NCBI RefSeq assembly: GCF_000936425.1
Contig: NZ_AVFK01000020.1
Span: 62,001-126,000 of the forward strand
Reading direction: 5' to 3'
DNA from: Skermanella aerolata KACC 11604
GTDB lineage: Bacteria; Pseudomonadota; Alphaproteobacteria; Azospirillales; Azospirillaceae
DNA: 64,000 nt
How positions within the stretch are numbered: position 1 is the first letter of the stretch; every line of letters starts with the position of its first letter. The position numbers and the translations under genes are program-made. Below the pieces are notes generated by a model, which ran no database searches, had not been told where the DNA came from, and worked only from the letters and a program-made list of their open reading frames with translations. Below are positions 16,066 to 24,807 of the stretch, in pieces.

Positions 16066-19035
16066 ATGTCTATGAGCGCCTCCTCTGCGTCCCATCCCAT
16101 TTTCCTGTCAGGCGGAGGCGAAATGGGCGCGTCGATGCGCGCCCGCGACTGGGAAGGCTCACCGCTGGGGCACCCCGCACACTGGCCGGCGCCGCTGCGC
16201 ACGTCCATCGGCATCATGCTGAACTCCCGGCATCCCATGTATGTCGCCTGGGGGCCGGAGCTTGCATTTTTCCATAACGACAGCTTCATCCCGATCCTGG
16301 GCGGGCGGCATCCGGTGCTGCCGGGAATCCCCATGGCGGAGCTTTGGCCGGACCTATGGGATAAGATCGGCGATCTGGTCGCCCGCGTCATGGCGGGAGA
16401 GTCGGTCTGGCAGGACGATTTCCCCGTCGTCATGTCCCGCAACGGCCATCCCGAAGAAGCATGGTTCACGTTCTCGTGGTCGCCGATCCATGACGACAAC
16501 GGGCAAGTCGGCGGCCTGCTGTGCGCCTGCATGGAAACGACGGGCGAAGTCAGGAACAGGAGCCAGGTGGCGGTCCAACTCGGCCTTGCCGACCGGCTAC
16601 GCCGGCTGTTCGACAATGCTCCCAGCTTCATGGCGGTCCTGCGGGAGCCCGGCCATGTATACGAGTTCGCCAATGCGTCCTACCGCCAGCTCGTCGGCAA
16701 CCGCGAGATCATCGGCAAGTCCGTGCGCGAGGCGCTGCCCGAACTGGAGGAGCAAGGCTTCATCAGTCTGCTCGACCGGGTCTATGCGACCGGCGAACCC
16801 TATGTCGGCCGCGCAGTCCGCGTCATGCTCCGCCGGGGGCCGGACGAGGCCGAAGAGGAGCTTTTCGTCGACTTCATCTTTCAGCCGATCTGCGGCGCGG
16901 ACAGCCAGACCAACGGCATCCTGATCGACGGCAGCGACGTCACCGATCTGGTCCGGGCGCGCGAGCGTTCCGCCTGCCTTGTCGAACTGGGCGACCGCCT
17001 GCGCGACCTGAACGACACGGGCGAGATCGCCCAGGCGGCGGCGGAACTGCTGGGCCGGACATTGGGGGTTTGCCGCGCCGGATACGGCCGGGTCGACCCC
17101 AGCGGCCAACTCGTCACGGTCGAGCGCGATTGGAGCGACGGCACTGCGTCGAGCATCGCCGGCGTCCACCGTTTCCGCAACTACGGCACCTTCGCCGCAA
17201 CCCTCCACCGCGGCGAGATCCTGGTCATCCCGGATGTCGCCTTCGACCCTCGCACGGCGGACAGCACGCAGGCGCTGAGCCAGATCGGCGTCGCCGCGCT
17301 GATCAACGTCCCCGTTATCGAGGATGGCCGCCTTGCCGCCGTGCTGTACATCCATTCCAGCGAGCCGCGCACGTGGTCTCAGCGCGAAGTGGACCTGATC
17401 CGCGACATCGCCGACCGAACCTGGGCCGCTGCCGAGCGTGCCCGGTCCGAATCCTCGCTCCACCGGCTCAACCGCACGCTGGAAGAGCAGGTCGCCGAAC
17501 GCACCCGCGACCGGGACCGCATGTGGCGGCTGTCGACCGACATCATGCTGGTCGCCCGCTTCGACGGTACGATCATTGCGCTCAACCCGGCCTGGGGGAC
17601 GCTGCTTGGCTGGACCGAGGACGAGTTGATCGGCACCAGCTTCCTGGACCTCGTCCACGAGGACGACGTGGCGGCCACCACCGGCGAGGCCGCGCGCCTG
17701 AACAAGGGGCTGGTGACGCTGCGGTTTGAGAACCGCTACCGCCACAAGGACGGCAGCTACCGCTGGCTGTCCTGGGCGGCGGTCCCCGACGAGACCTATA
17801 TCCACGCGGTCGGCCGCGACATCACCGCCGAGCGCGAGGCGCTGGACGCCCTGCGCACCGCCGAGGAAGCCTTGCGACACGCCCAGAAGATGGAGGCGGT
17901 CGGCCAGCTTACCGGCGGCGTCGCCCATGACTTCAACAACCTGCTCCAGGCGATCCTGGGCAACCTGGACATGCTGAAGGACAAGCTGGAGCGCCAGGAC
18001 GCGCTGGAAGGTCGCGACGACCTGCTCCGCCATGTCCGCTTCGCGACCCAGGCGGGCGACCGCGCCGCAATCCTGACGCAGCGCCTGCTTGCCTTCGCCC
18101 GGCGCCAGCCGCTTGCCCCGACCAGCCTCAACCTGAACGCCCTGGTCGGCGGCATGCAGGAACTGCTTCAGCGTTCCGTCGGGGAGGCGATCCAGGTCGA
18201 GGCCATCCTGTCCGGCGGCCTGTGGCGCACCTGGGCCGATGCCAACCAAGTCGAGAACGGCCTGCTCAACCTTGCCATCAACGCCCGCGACGCGATGCCG
18301 TCGGGCGGCAAGCTGACGATCGAAACAGCCAACACCCATTTGGATAATACCTATGTCACCGCGGAGTTCGGCCTGACCCCCGGCGAATACGTCGTCCTGT
18401 GCGTCACCGACACCGGAGCCGGCATGTCGCCCGACGTGCAGGCGCGGGCGTTCGAGCCGTTCTACACGACCAAGCCGATCGGACAGGGCACCGGCCTTGG
18501 CCTGAGCCAGCTCTACGGGTTCGCCCGCCAGTCCGGCGGCCATGCGGCGATATATTCGGAAGAGGGCAAGGGCACGACGGTCAAGCTGTACCTGCCGCGC
18601 CACCACGAGGCCGTGCAGGCCGAGCCGGTCGTTCCGGCGCTGCCCGAACCGGAGCCGGCGCAGGAGGGCGAAACGATCCTGGTGCTGGAGGATGAGGGGC
18701 TGGTCCGGATGCTGCTGGTCCAGACCTTGGAACGCCAGGGATACCGCGTGATCGAGGCGCACGAGCCACAGGTGGCCCTGGATGCGCTGGAGACGGAGCC
18801 GAAGATCGACCTGCTGGCGACCGATGTCGGCTTGCCCGGCATGAACGGCCGTCAGGTCGCGGAGATCGCCCGGCGCTTGAAGCCGGAGATCGCCGTGTTG
18901 TTCCTGACGGGGTATGCGCACAATGCGGCGCTGGGGGATGAACCGCTGAGTCCGCGGACGCAGGTTCTCAGCAAGCCGTTCAACGCGCGGGCGCTGCTGA
19001 CTAAGATCTCCGCGATGCTGGAGAGTGGTGGGTAG
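16066..19035 (+). CDS. Cytosolic hybrid sensor histidine kinase: PAS-PAS-GAF-PAS-HisKA-HATPase-REC
   Basis: A 989-residue soluble kinase without membrane helices. Rough layout: PAS-like domain 40-165, PAS 185-295, GAF 300-465 (VELGDRLRDLNDTGEI opening, RTWSQREVDLIRDIADRTW ending), coiled segment 465-495, PAS 495-610 with a PAC tail, HisKA with phospho-accepting His621 (GGVAHDFNNLL), ATPase 735-850 (NLAINARDAM, DTGAGM, GTGLGLSQL) and a receiver 870-985 with Asp920. The HDFNN form of the H box marks the PAS/GAF family related to light and redox kinases. The GAF lacks an obvious chromophore cysteine motif. The gene stands alone; 403 bases of AT-rising DNA follow. Confidence 0.92.
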   Translation: MSMSASSASHPIFLSGGGEMGASMRARDWEGSPLGHPAHWPAPLRTSIGIMLNSRHPMYVAWGPELAFFHNDSFIPILGGRHPVLPGIPMAELWPDLWDKIGDLVARVMAGESVWQDDFPVVMSRNGHPEEAWFTFSWSPIHDDNGQVGGLLCACMETTGEVRNRSQVAVQLGLADRLRRLFDNAPSFMAVLREPGHVYEFANASYRQLVGNREIIGKSVREALPELEEQGFISLLDRVYATGEPYVGRAVRVMLRRGPDEAEEELFVDFIFQPICGADSQTNGILIDGSDVTDLVRARERSACLVELGDRLRDLNDTGEIAQAAAELLGRTLGVCRAGYGRVDPSGQLVTVERDWSDGTASSIAGVHRFRNYGTFAATLHRGEILVIPDVAFDPRTADSTQALSQIGVAALINVPVIEDGRLAAVLYIHSSEPRTWSQREVDLIRDIADRTWAAAERARSESSLHRLNRTLEEQVAERTRDRDRMWRLSTDIMLVARFDGTIIALNPAWGTLLGWTEDELIGTSFLDLVHEDDVAATTGEAARLNKGLVTLRFENRYRHKDGSYRWLSWAAVPDETYIHAVGRDITAEREALDALRTAEEALRHAQKMEAVGQLTGGVAHDFNNLLQAILGNLDMLKDKLERQDALEGRDDLLRHVRFATQAGDRAAILTQRLLAFARRQPLAPTSLNLNALVGGMQELLQRSVGEAIQVEAILSGGLWRTWADANQVENGLLNLAINARDAMPSGGKLTIETANTHLDNTYVTAEFGLTPGEYVVLCVTDTGAGMSPDVQARAFEPFYTTKPIGQGTGLGLSQLYGFARQSGGHAAIYSEEGKGTTVKLYLPRHHEAVQAEPVVPALPEPEPAQEGETILVLEDEGLVRMLLVQTLERQGYRVIEAHEPQVALDALETEPKIDLLATDVGLPGMNGRQVAEIARRLKPEIAVLFLTGYAHNAALGDEPLSPRTQVLSKPFNARALLTKISAMLESGG

Positions 19036-19267
19036 CGGGACGGGGTGAAGGGGACGGTTGCGGGGGTTGGCTTCAACTCCGGGCTAACTCTTGGGAGAAG
19101 CCGAGGACTTAGCCTTCGGGATCGCGGACAAGGCAGTGGTGCTCCCGCAAATTGCCAGTAAAGAGGGATGTATCCAGCGTTGAAGCTGAACGTATCTCGC
19201 AGCTTTGTTCGTAGCAGTATCACAAAATGAAAAACATCCTTATAATTCTTTCATAAAGAATTAAGTA

Positions 19268-19282
19268 TTGACGTGACGTCAA
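19268..19282. promoter_or_regulatory. Palindrome TTGACGT-G-ACGTCAA upstream of the ParA gene
   Basis: A perfect 7-bp inverted repeat around one base, 156 bases before the ParA start. Candidate operator or partition site for the ParA/partner pair. Confidence 0.45.
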
Positions 19283-19306
19283 CATCAATAAAAAATAATC
19301 CGTAGA

Positions 19307-19327
19307 ATGCTAAGCATGCATTAGCAT
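19307..19327. promoter_or_regulatory. Palindrome ATGCTAA-N7-TTAGCAT upstream of the ParA gene
   Basis: A perfect 7-bp inverted repeat around GCATGCA, 111 bases before the ParA start. With the nearby TTGACGT palindrome it makes a likely binding region for the island's own DNA-binding protein. Confidence 0.45.
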
Positions 19328-19438
19328 GAATGACTGATAAATCATAAATATGACTAATATGTAAATCAGATGTTGAAGAAGAAAAATTGGCGTGATATGA
19401 TAGGTCCGTCTGCATGGGTGATCGATGGAGCATTTGTT

Positions 19439-20368
19439 ATGCATATTGTTTCAGTAATAAATTATAAAGGCGGTGTTGGTAAAACTACCGTTACTACTAA
19501 TCTAGCTGGCGAGCTCGCTTGGCGAGGTTATAAAATTCTGATGATCGATCTTGATCCACAGGCAAGTCTAACCTTTTCTTTTATTCGCCCTGAGGACTGG
19601 AAAAACTTATTTTCCGATAACAAAACGATCAAGAACTCCTTTGATGCTCTCCTGGCAGGTACCTCGTCTCCGCTTGCAAATCTTATACTTGAACCCAAGC
19701 GTGCGAAAACTGTTTTGAGCGGGCGTGGTAAGCTGGATTTGATTTGCTCTCATTTGGGGTTGATTAACGTTGATCTTGAGTTAGCCACTCTTTTGGGTGG
19801 TGCCAATATGAAGCAATCAAAGCAAAATTTTCTAAAAGTACATAGAAGGCTGGCCGATGGCCTTAGTCAGATTCCGAGTGATCAATACGATCTTGTGCTT
19901 ATTGACTGCCCGCCAAATTTCAATATTGTTACAAAGACCGCAATTGTTGCAAGTGATTTTATACTAATACCAACCCGCCCAGATTATCTATCTACATTAG
20001 GCATAGACTATCTCATCAAGAATGTTAGTAGCCTTGTAGAGGACTATAACGATTATGCCCAAGAAAATACTGGAAGCTATACACCCGAAATACAGCCTGC
20101 TGCATTGGGGGTGCTATTCAATATGATTCAAGAAAGAAGTGATGATCCAATAAGAACTCAACACAATTATATGCAGCAAGTTAGAGCGCAAAGTGGACTA
20201 AATGTTTTTGATAGTTATATTAAGAGAAATGACACAATTTTTGCGCGCGCTCCTGAAACAGGGGTTCCCCTTGTGCTAAATGGGTACACTTCAGGAACTT
20301 ACAAAAATGTGGTTGACGGTTTGGAAGAAGTTGCTTCAGAATTTGCAAACCAAATCGGCCTTATTTAG
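19439..20368 (+). CDS. ParA/Soj-type AAA ATPase in an AT-rich island
   Basis: A 309-residue ParA-family P-loop ATPase. The deviant Walker A motif is NYKGGVGKTTV at about residues 8-18, Walker A' is IDLDPQASLTF and Walker B is DLVLIDCPPNFN. There is no N-terminal helix-turn-helix, so it is the short chromosomal/type Ib form. It uses AT-rich codons throughout: the 60-base line at 19441 has 19 G or C, against the high-G+C surroundings, so it was acquired by transfer. ATG 19439 has GGAG eight bases upstream; an ATG at 19370 would add 23 residues but has no ribosome-binding site. A 140-residue partner follows after 12 bases. Its role (partition relic, cargo positioning or other) is unknown. Confidence 0.88.
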   Translation: MHIVSVINYKGGVGKTTVTTNLAGELAWRGYKILMIDLDPQASLTFSFIRPEDWKNLFSDNKTIKNSFDALLAGTSSPLANLILEPKRAKTVLSGRGKLDLICSHLGLINVDLELATLLGGANMKQSKQNFLKVHRRLADGLSQIPSDQYDLVLIDCPPNFNIVTKTAIVASDFILIPTRPDYLSTLGIDYLIKNVSSLVEDYNDYAQENTGSYTPEIQPAALGVLFNMIQERSDDPIRTQHNYMQQVRAQSGLNVFDSYIKRNDTIFARAPETGVPLVLNGYTSGTYKNVVDGLEEVASEFANQIGLI

Positions 20369-20380
20369 GGAAAAAATATT

Positions 20381-20803
20381 ATGATTGAGCAGAATAAAGC
20401 AACAGCGATACTACTTCGTCAATTGGCATCACTTGTTGAAGCGATGACTATATCTGATATTGAGGCTGTTGTAAATAATAATGCTAAACTATCTTTAAAT
20501 ATTCGCAAATCGAAGAAAGAAAGAATTTTAGATAAAGGTCAAGTGGGTGAGTTTCTAAACACAAAAGAGCCAAAACTAGATATAGAATTAATCCGTATGA
20601 AATTAGATCAAATAGACACGCGAGATAATGCTGCCAACTTTTTATTGGACGTCGCTGGAAAGAAGCATGATTTAGTGTTAATAGCAAGAGAGATGTCTAT
20701 TCCTGTGCAAAGCTCCGATACTATAGAAACAATAAGAAATAAGATCGTTGATGCAACAGTCGGCTATAGGCTCAGGTCAAAGGCGATAAGAGATAAAAAT
20801 TGA
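20381..20803 (+). CDS. Small partner of the ParA ATPase, unknown function
   Basis: A 140-residue protein with the same AT-rich codon use, 12 bases after the ParA gene. It starts MIEQNKATAILLRQLASLVE, and a helical N-terminal half with many Lys and Ile is followed by a C-terminal part (HDLVLIAREMSIPVQSSDT then ETIRNKIVDATVGYRLRSKAI). That end resembles SAP/Rho-N-like small helical nucleic-acid-binding motifs in which a helix-extended loop-helix is followed by a conserved VG.RLRS tail; this resemblance is from memory and unchecked. It fits the place of a ParB-like or McdB-like partner but shows no ParB motif. Confidence 0.7.
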   Translation: MIEQNKATAILLRQLASLVEAMTISDIEAVVNNNAKLSLNIRKSKKERILDKGQVGEFLNTKEPKLDIELIRMKLDQIDTRDNAANFLLDVAGKKHDLVLIAREMSIPVQSSDTIETIRNKIVDATVGYRLRSKAIRDKN

Positions 20804-21611
20804 ATTCTCTTGCTTTGTAACTATTATGTGCGTTGTAAATTATTGATATGTCTTAAACACAGCTAGCCGGAGAATATTTTATTTGGCTAATGTTTACCAC
20901 ATCGTGGTAGTGTGTAAGCGGTGTGATCTGGCATCCGTGGTTCGTGCATCTGGTCGAAAGCCGGCACCGAATGAAACCGGGGGAGTGTCTGGCGGTCTTT
21001 CCAGTCGCGGCGCTGCTGCTGGGATTGTCGGTGTGCGGGTTTCGGGGGCCGTTGCCGGTGGAGGATAATCCCCGGACGGCGGCGCTTTCCGCGATGACGC
21101 GGGTTGTTTCCATGAGACGGCGGATGGTCCTGCGGTGCTTGCCGAGGAATGCTTCGGCGAGTGACGGCGGGAGGCTTCTGGTTGCCGGGGTGCCACTGGC
21201 TTCGGTCGGGCGGGTGGAGCGGGTCTTGTTCGCGGTCGTCAATGCGGGCGATGAGCAGGATGGGCGGTCGAATTGAGGGGCGGAGTGGGGGAGGCGGCGG
21301 CTGGCTGGCTGGCGTGCTCCCTCACCCTCCCATTGCTGCGCAATGGGTCCCTCCCTCTCCCGCAAGCGGGCGAGGGGCTTTTTGTTCTGGTAGGGGCGTT
21401 GGTTCCGGTTTTGGCGATGAAGGAGTTTTATTGAAGCGGCAATATTTGCGGTTTCGATTAAATTTTTGGCAGGACGCTTGCCTTGCCTGCCGCGACGGTG
21501 TGCATACGGCTTCGCCGACGGCTTGATGCGGGGGTAAAGCCCGGTTTTCTCATACTGGCATATGCATTGCTCAATGACATCCCATGACCGCCAGCGTGGG
21601 AGACGGGCTTT
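20804..21611. other. 808-base gap: right border of the AT-rich island, then G+C-rich non-coding DNA
   Basis: AT-rich to about 20890, with a small palindrome TACCAC-ATC-GTGGTA at 20895-20909, then abruptly G+C-rich. Frames at 20923-21276 on the plus strand and its complement lack ribosome-binding sites and read as chance or as a decayed gene. A REP-like pair of hairpins lies at 21329-21376. The leader of the amide transporter operon occupies the last 200 bases. Confidence 0.5.
21329..21376. repeat. Two adjacent REP-like palindromes
   Basis: CCCATTGC-TGC-GCAATGGG (21329-21347) is followed by a CCTC..CCCGC-AA-GCGGG..GAGG hairpin (about 21354-21375). Paired palindromes of this sort, with the words CCCTCTCCCGC and GCGGGCGAGGG, recur in many proteobacterial genomes between genes. 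A CTTTTTG tract follows the second, so on the plus strand it could also terminate transcription. Confidence 0.6.
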
Positions 21612-22469
21612 ATGGGGAATTTCGTCAATATCGCCTTCGATATTGTCAGTTTCAGCGCGATCATCGTGCTTGTGGTGCTGGGGCTGGGCGTCATCGCCAG
21701 CATGATCGGCATCTTCAACTTCGCCCATGGCGAGTTCGTGCTGCTCGGCGCCTATGTCGTCTTCCTTTTTCACAGCAACGGGTTGCCGGCCTGGGCCGGG
21801 ATGCTGGTGGCGCCGTTCGTCGTCGGCGCCATCGGGTATCTGCTGGAACGCACCGTCATCCACCGGTTCTACGCGACGCCGGTGATCGCCATGCTGGGCA
21901 CCTATGCCCTGGGGCTGACGATCCGGGAGATCGTGCGCAGCCTGACCGGCGGGCTCTATCACGCGATACCGGAACCGCTGGTCGGCTCCTGGTCGATGGG
22001 CGACTTCAATATCGCCAAATGGCGGGCGGTGATCATCGTCGTGACGCTGCTGGTGATCGCGGCGACCTGGGTGTTTCTGACGCGCAGCTCCTATGGGCTG
22101 CGGGTGCGGGCGTCGCTGGAGAACCCGTCGCTGGCCCGTGCCTCTGGGATTTCCACGGCGCGGCTTTACGCCATGACCTTCGCGTTCGGTGCCGCCTTGG
22201 CGGGGCTGGCGGGGGCGCTGATGGTGCCGCTGTTCTCGCTCTACGCCGATCTCGGCGTCCGGTTCCTGATCCAGAGCTTCCTGGCGGTGATGCTCGGCGG
22301 GGTCGGCACCTTCGAAGGGCCGATCCTGGGGGGAGCCATCGTCGGCGGCATCAGCGCCAGCCTGCCGTGGCTGGTCCCGCCGGTGCTGGCCGACGTCCTG
22401 GTGTTCGTCATCGCCATAACCATCGTCAAGCTCCGTCCACAAGGCCTACTCAAAGCAGGGAGAATATGA
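21612..22469 (+). CDS. ABC transporter permease, LivH/UrtB type
   Basis: A 285-residue inner-membrane permease of the branched-chain amino acid/urea/amide uptake class. About eight hydrophobic helices are visible, with the family motif MIGIFNFAHGEFVLLGAY near residues 35-55 and FLAVMLGGVGTFEGPILGG near the C-terminus. First gene of an importer operon: permease, binding protein, second permease and two ATPases, then an amidase. The start ATG overlaps no other gene; the stop overlaps the binding-protein ATG by four bases. The amidase in the operon points to short amides or urea-like substrates. Confidence 0.92.
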   Translation: MGNFVNIAFDIVSFSAIIVLVVLGLGVIASMIGIFNFAHGEFVLLGAYVVFLFHSNGLPAWAGMLVAPFVVGAIGYLLERTVIHRFYATPVIAMLGTYALGLTIREIVRSLTGGLYHAIPEPLVGSWSMGDFNIAKWRAVIIVVTLLVIAATWVFLTRSSYGLRVRASLENPSLARASGISTARLYAMTFAFGAALAGLAGALMVPLFSLYADLGVRFLIQSFLAVMLGGVGTFEGPILGGAIVGGISASLPWLVPPVLADVLVFVIAITIVKLRPQGLLKAGRI

Positions 22470-23722
22470 GGATGATAATTCCTCCGCATGGAAATGCCGG
22501 AAAAGGTCTGTCGCGGCGCGACTTCCTCCGGGCCACGGCCGGGACGGCGGCTTTCGCGGGCATGGTCTCGACCGGGCTGGGAAGCTGGGTGCTGCGGCCG
22601 AAGGGGGCCTATGCAGCATCTCCGATCAAGGTCGGCATCGCGACCGACATCACGGGCGCCATCAGCCATTCCGGCAATTCGTGCTGGAACACCGCCCGGC
22701 TCGCCATCGACGAGATCAATGCGGCGGGCGGCATCAAGGGCAGGCCGCTGGAGGTCTATCTCGAGGATACCGCGTCGAACGAAACGGTCGCGGTCGCCAA
22801 TGTCCGCCGGCTGATCCAGCGCGACCGGGTCGACGTGGTGCTGGGCGGCATCACCAGTTCGATGCGGGAGGCGATCAAGGACCCGATCGCGAAGCGGGGA
22901 CGCACTCTCTATATATACCCGCAGCTCTACGAGGGTCAGGAATGCACCCCGCACGTCTTCTGCACCGGGCCGACCCCGGCGCAGCAGTGCGACGACCTGA
23001 TCCCGTGGCTGATCGGGCAGGGGGCCAAGCGCTTCGCGTTCCCGTCCGCCAATTACCTGTGGCCGCAGCTTCTCAACAAGTATGCCCGCAAGGTCGTGGA
23101 AGCCAACGGCGGCGAGGTCGTGTTCGAGGAATACTACCCGATCGACCAGGTCGAATACTCGTCCACCGTCAACCGGATCATGACCGACAAGGTCGATTGC
23201 GTATTCAGCACGGTCATCCCGCCGGGCGTCGGGCCGTTCCTGAAGCAGCTTTACGAGGCCGGCTACCATGGCCGGGGCGGCAAGATTGCATCGGTCTACT
23301 ACGATGAGAACATGCTGAACGTCCACCAGCCCCATGAGATGGAAGGGCTGGCGAGCTGCCTGGACTATTTCCAGGGGGTGGACGATCCGTTCTCCAAGGC
23401 GCTGCTGGCGCGCTACAACGCCAAGTATCCGGGCTCTCCCTATCGCTTCACCGCCGGCAGCGCCGCCACCGGCATGTGGCGCGGCATCAAGCTGTGGGAA
23501 CAGGCCGTCATCGCCACGGACGGCGACCTGGACCGGGAATCGGTGTCGAAGGCGCTCCAGACGACCAAGATCGCGGAAGGTCCCGGCGGCGGGGCGGAGA
23601 TGGTGCCCGGCACCGGCCATTGCCGCATGAACATGTATATCGCGGTCGCCAAGGCGGGGACCTACGACCTGATCTCCAAGTCGAGCAGCGCCGTCGAACC
23701 GAAGGAATGCGGGCCGGCCTGA
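22466..23722 (+). CDS. Tat-exported amide/urea-type ABC substrate-binding protein
   Basis: A 418-residue periplasmic binding protein of the UrtA/AmiC branch. A twin-arginine signal (LSRRDFLRATAGTAAFAG) occupies the N-terminus, so it is exported folded by Tat. The mature protein starts near SPIKVGIATDITGAIS, has the DEINAAGGIKG motif of type I periplasmic binding proteins, and continues with SSMREAI and YPQLYEGQECTPH, which resemble AmiC and UrtA ligand-pocket segments. ATG 22466 overlaps the upstream permease stop. Ligand is probably a short-chain amide or urea derivative, from the adjacent amidase (inference). Confidence 0.9.
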   Translation: MRMIIPPHGNAGKGLSRRDFLRATAGTAAFAGMVSTGLGSWVLRPKGAYAASPIKVGIATDITGAISHSGNSCWNTARLAIDEINAAGGIKGRPLEVYLEDTASNETVAVANVRRLIQRDRVDVVLGGITSSMREAIKDPIAKRGRTLYIYPQLYEGQECTPHVFCTGPTPAQQCDDLIPWLIGQGAKRFAFPSANYLWPQLLNKYARKVVEANGGEVVFEEYYPIDQVEYSSTVNRIMTDKVDCVFSTVIPPGVGPFLKQLYEAGYHGRGGKIASVYYDENMLNVHQPHEMEGLASCLDYFQGVDDPFSKALLARYNAKYPGSPYRFTAGSAATGMWRGIKLWEQAVIATDGDLDRESVSKALQTTKIAEGPGGGAEMVPGTGHCRMNMYIAVAKAGTYDLISKSSSAVEPKECGPA

Positions 23723-23745
23723 TGACGTATCGCGGAGACCGATAG

Positions 23746-24807
23746 ATGGCGGATGTGGTTCATAAGCCGGTCGTGAGCAAGGCGGGAGAGGGCGCTTTGG
23801 CGTTCTCCCGGCCGTCGCGGCTGCCCCGGCTTCTCATGGTCGAGATCGCCGTTTTCCTGGCGCTGGCGGTGATGCCGCTGTTCCTGGAGTTCTTCTGGGT
23901 GGTCTTCCTGACCAAGGTGATGATCCTGGGCATGGTCGCCCTCAGCTTCGACCTGAACTGGGGCTATTCAGGGATCATGAGCTTCGGGCAGGCGCTGTTC
24001 TTCGGGACGTCGGCCTATGTCGTCGGGCTGCTGGGGCGCGACATGGATCTGGCGCAGGGGCTGATCACCCTGCCGCTGGGGGCGCTGGTCGGCATGACGC
24101 TGGCGCTGCTGATGGCGATGTTCCTGCTGCTGGGGAAACGGGCGCCGACGGTGATCTTCGTGTCTCTCGGCACGCTGACCGGGTCCTATGCGGCGGAGCG
24201 GCTGGCGGCGGCGTGGTACTATATCGGCGGGGCCAACGGGCTGTCGGGCATCCCCGTGCTGATGCTGGGGCCGGTCGAGTTCTTCGAGGGGCCGGAGTTC
24301 TACTATCTGGCCTTCGCGCTGCTGGCGGTCGTCTATCTGGGGTGCCGGTTCTTCGTGCGCTCGCAGTTCGGTCTGGTGCTGGCGGGAATGCGGGAACAGG
24401 AGCGGCGGCTGGCCTTCTTCGGCTACCGGGTGCAGCTGTTCAAGGCGATCGTGTTCTCGCTGTCCGGCCTGATCGCCGGGCTGGCAGGAGCGCTGTATGC
24501 CTATCACGAGGGGTTCGCCGGGCCGCGCATCCTGGGGATCAACCTTTCGACCATGATCGTGCTCTACGCGCTGCTGGGCGGGTCGGGGACGCTGATCGGG
24601 GCGATCATCGGCTGCGCCATGATCGAGGTCGGCAGCCTGTTCCTGGCGGACCAGCCGGTCATCCGCGACTTCTGGCCGGTCATCCTGGGCGTGTTGATGC
24701 TGCTGGTGATCCTGCTTAAGCCGACCGGCATCCTGGGCCTGTTCGTGCCGGACCGGGAGCGGATCGGGTCGTTCCGGCGGGAAAGCGGGACGGGGGGTGC
24801 GCCATGA
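23746..24807 (+). CDS. ABC transporter permease, LivM/UrtC type
   Basis: A 353-residue second permease, with about nine membrane helices. Family motifs are SFDLNWGYSGIMSFGQALFFG, GANGLSG near the middle and YALLGGSGTLIGAIIG near the C-terminus. It pairs with the LivH-type permease to form the channel. GGAG precedes ATG 23746. The stop overlaps the ATPase start by four bases, indicating one transcript. Confidence 0.93.
   Translation: MADVVHKPVVSKAGEGALAFSRPSRLPRLLMVEIAVFLALAVMPLFLEFFWVVFLTKVMILGMVALSFDLNWGYSGIMSFGQALFFGTSAYVVGLLGRDMDLAQGLITLPLGALVGMTLALLMAMFLLLGKRAPTVIFVSLGTLTGSYAAERLAAAWYYIGGANGLSGIPVLMLGPVEFFEGPEFYYLAFALLAVVYLGCRFFVRSQFGLVLAGMREQERRLAFFGYRVQLFKAIVFSLSGLIAGLAGALYAYHEGFAGPRILGINLSTMIVLYALLGGSGTLIGAIIGCAMIEVGSLFLADQPVIRDFWPVILGVLMLLVILLKPTGILGLFVPDRERIGSFRRESGTGGAP

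Larger units (their letters stand above)
19036..19438. other. Left border of an AT-rich island, with palindromes
   Basis: G+C-rich sequence gives way to AT-rich sequence at about 19200. The region holds no gene. Two palindromes (19268-19282 and 19307-19327) precede the ParA gene. No repeat shared with the right border near 20880-20940 was found by eye, and no tRNA or integrase is present. Confidence 0.6.

Noticed and set aside
16597-18921. 774-codon open frame on the minus strand
   Set aside because: Complete antisense shadow of the hybrid kinase at 16066-19035. Its translation is rich in Gln/Arg/Asp/Leu, typical of a high-G+C shadow, and has no domain.
20853-22442. 529-codon open frame on the minus strand
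   Set aside because: Half lies antisense to the LivH-type permease and the rest is low-complexity; no motif.
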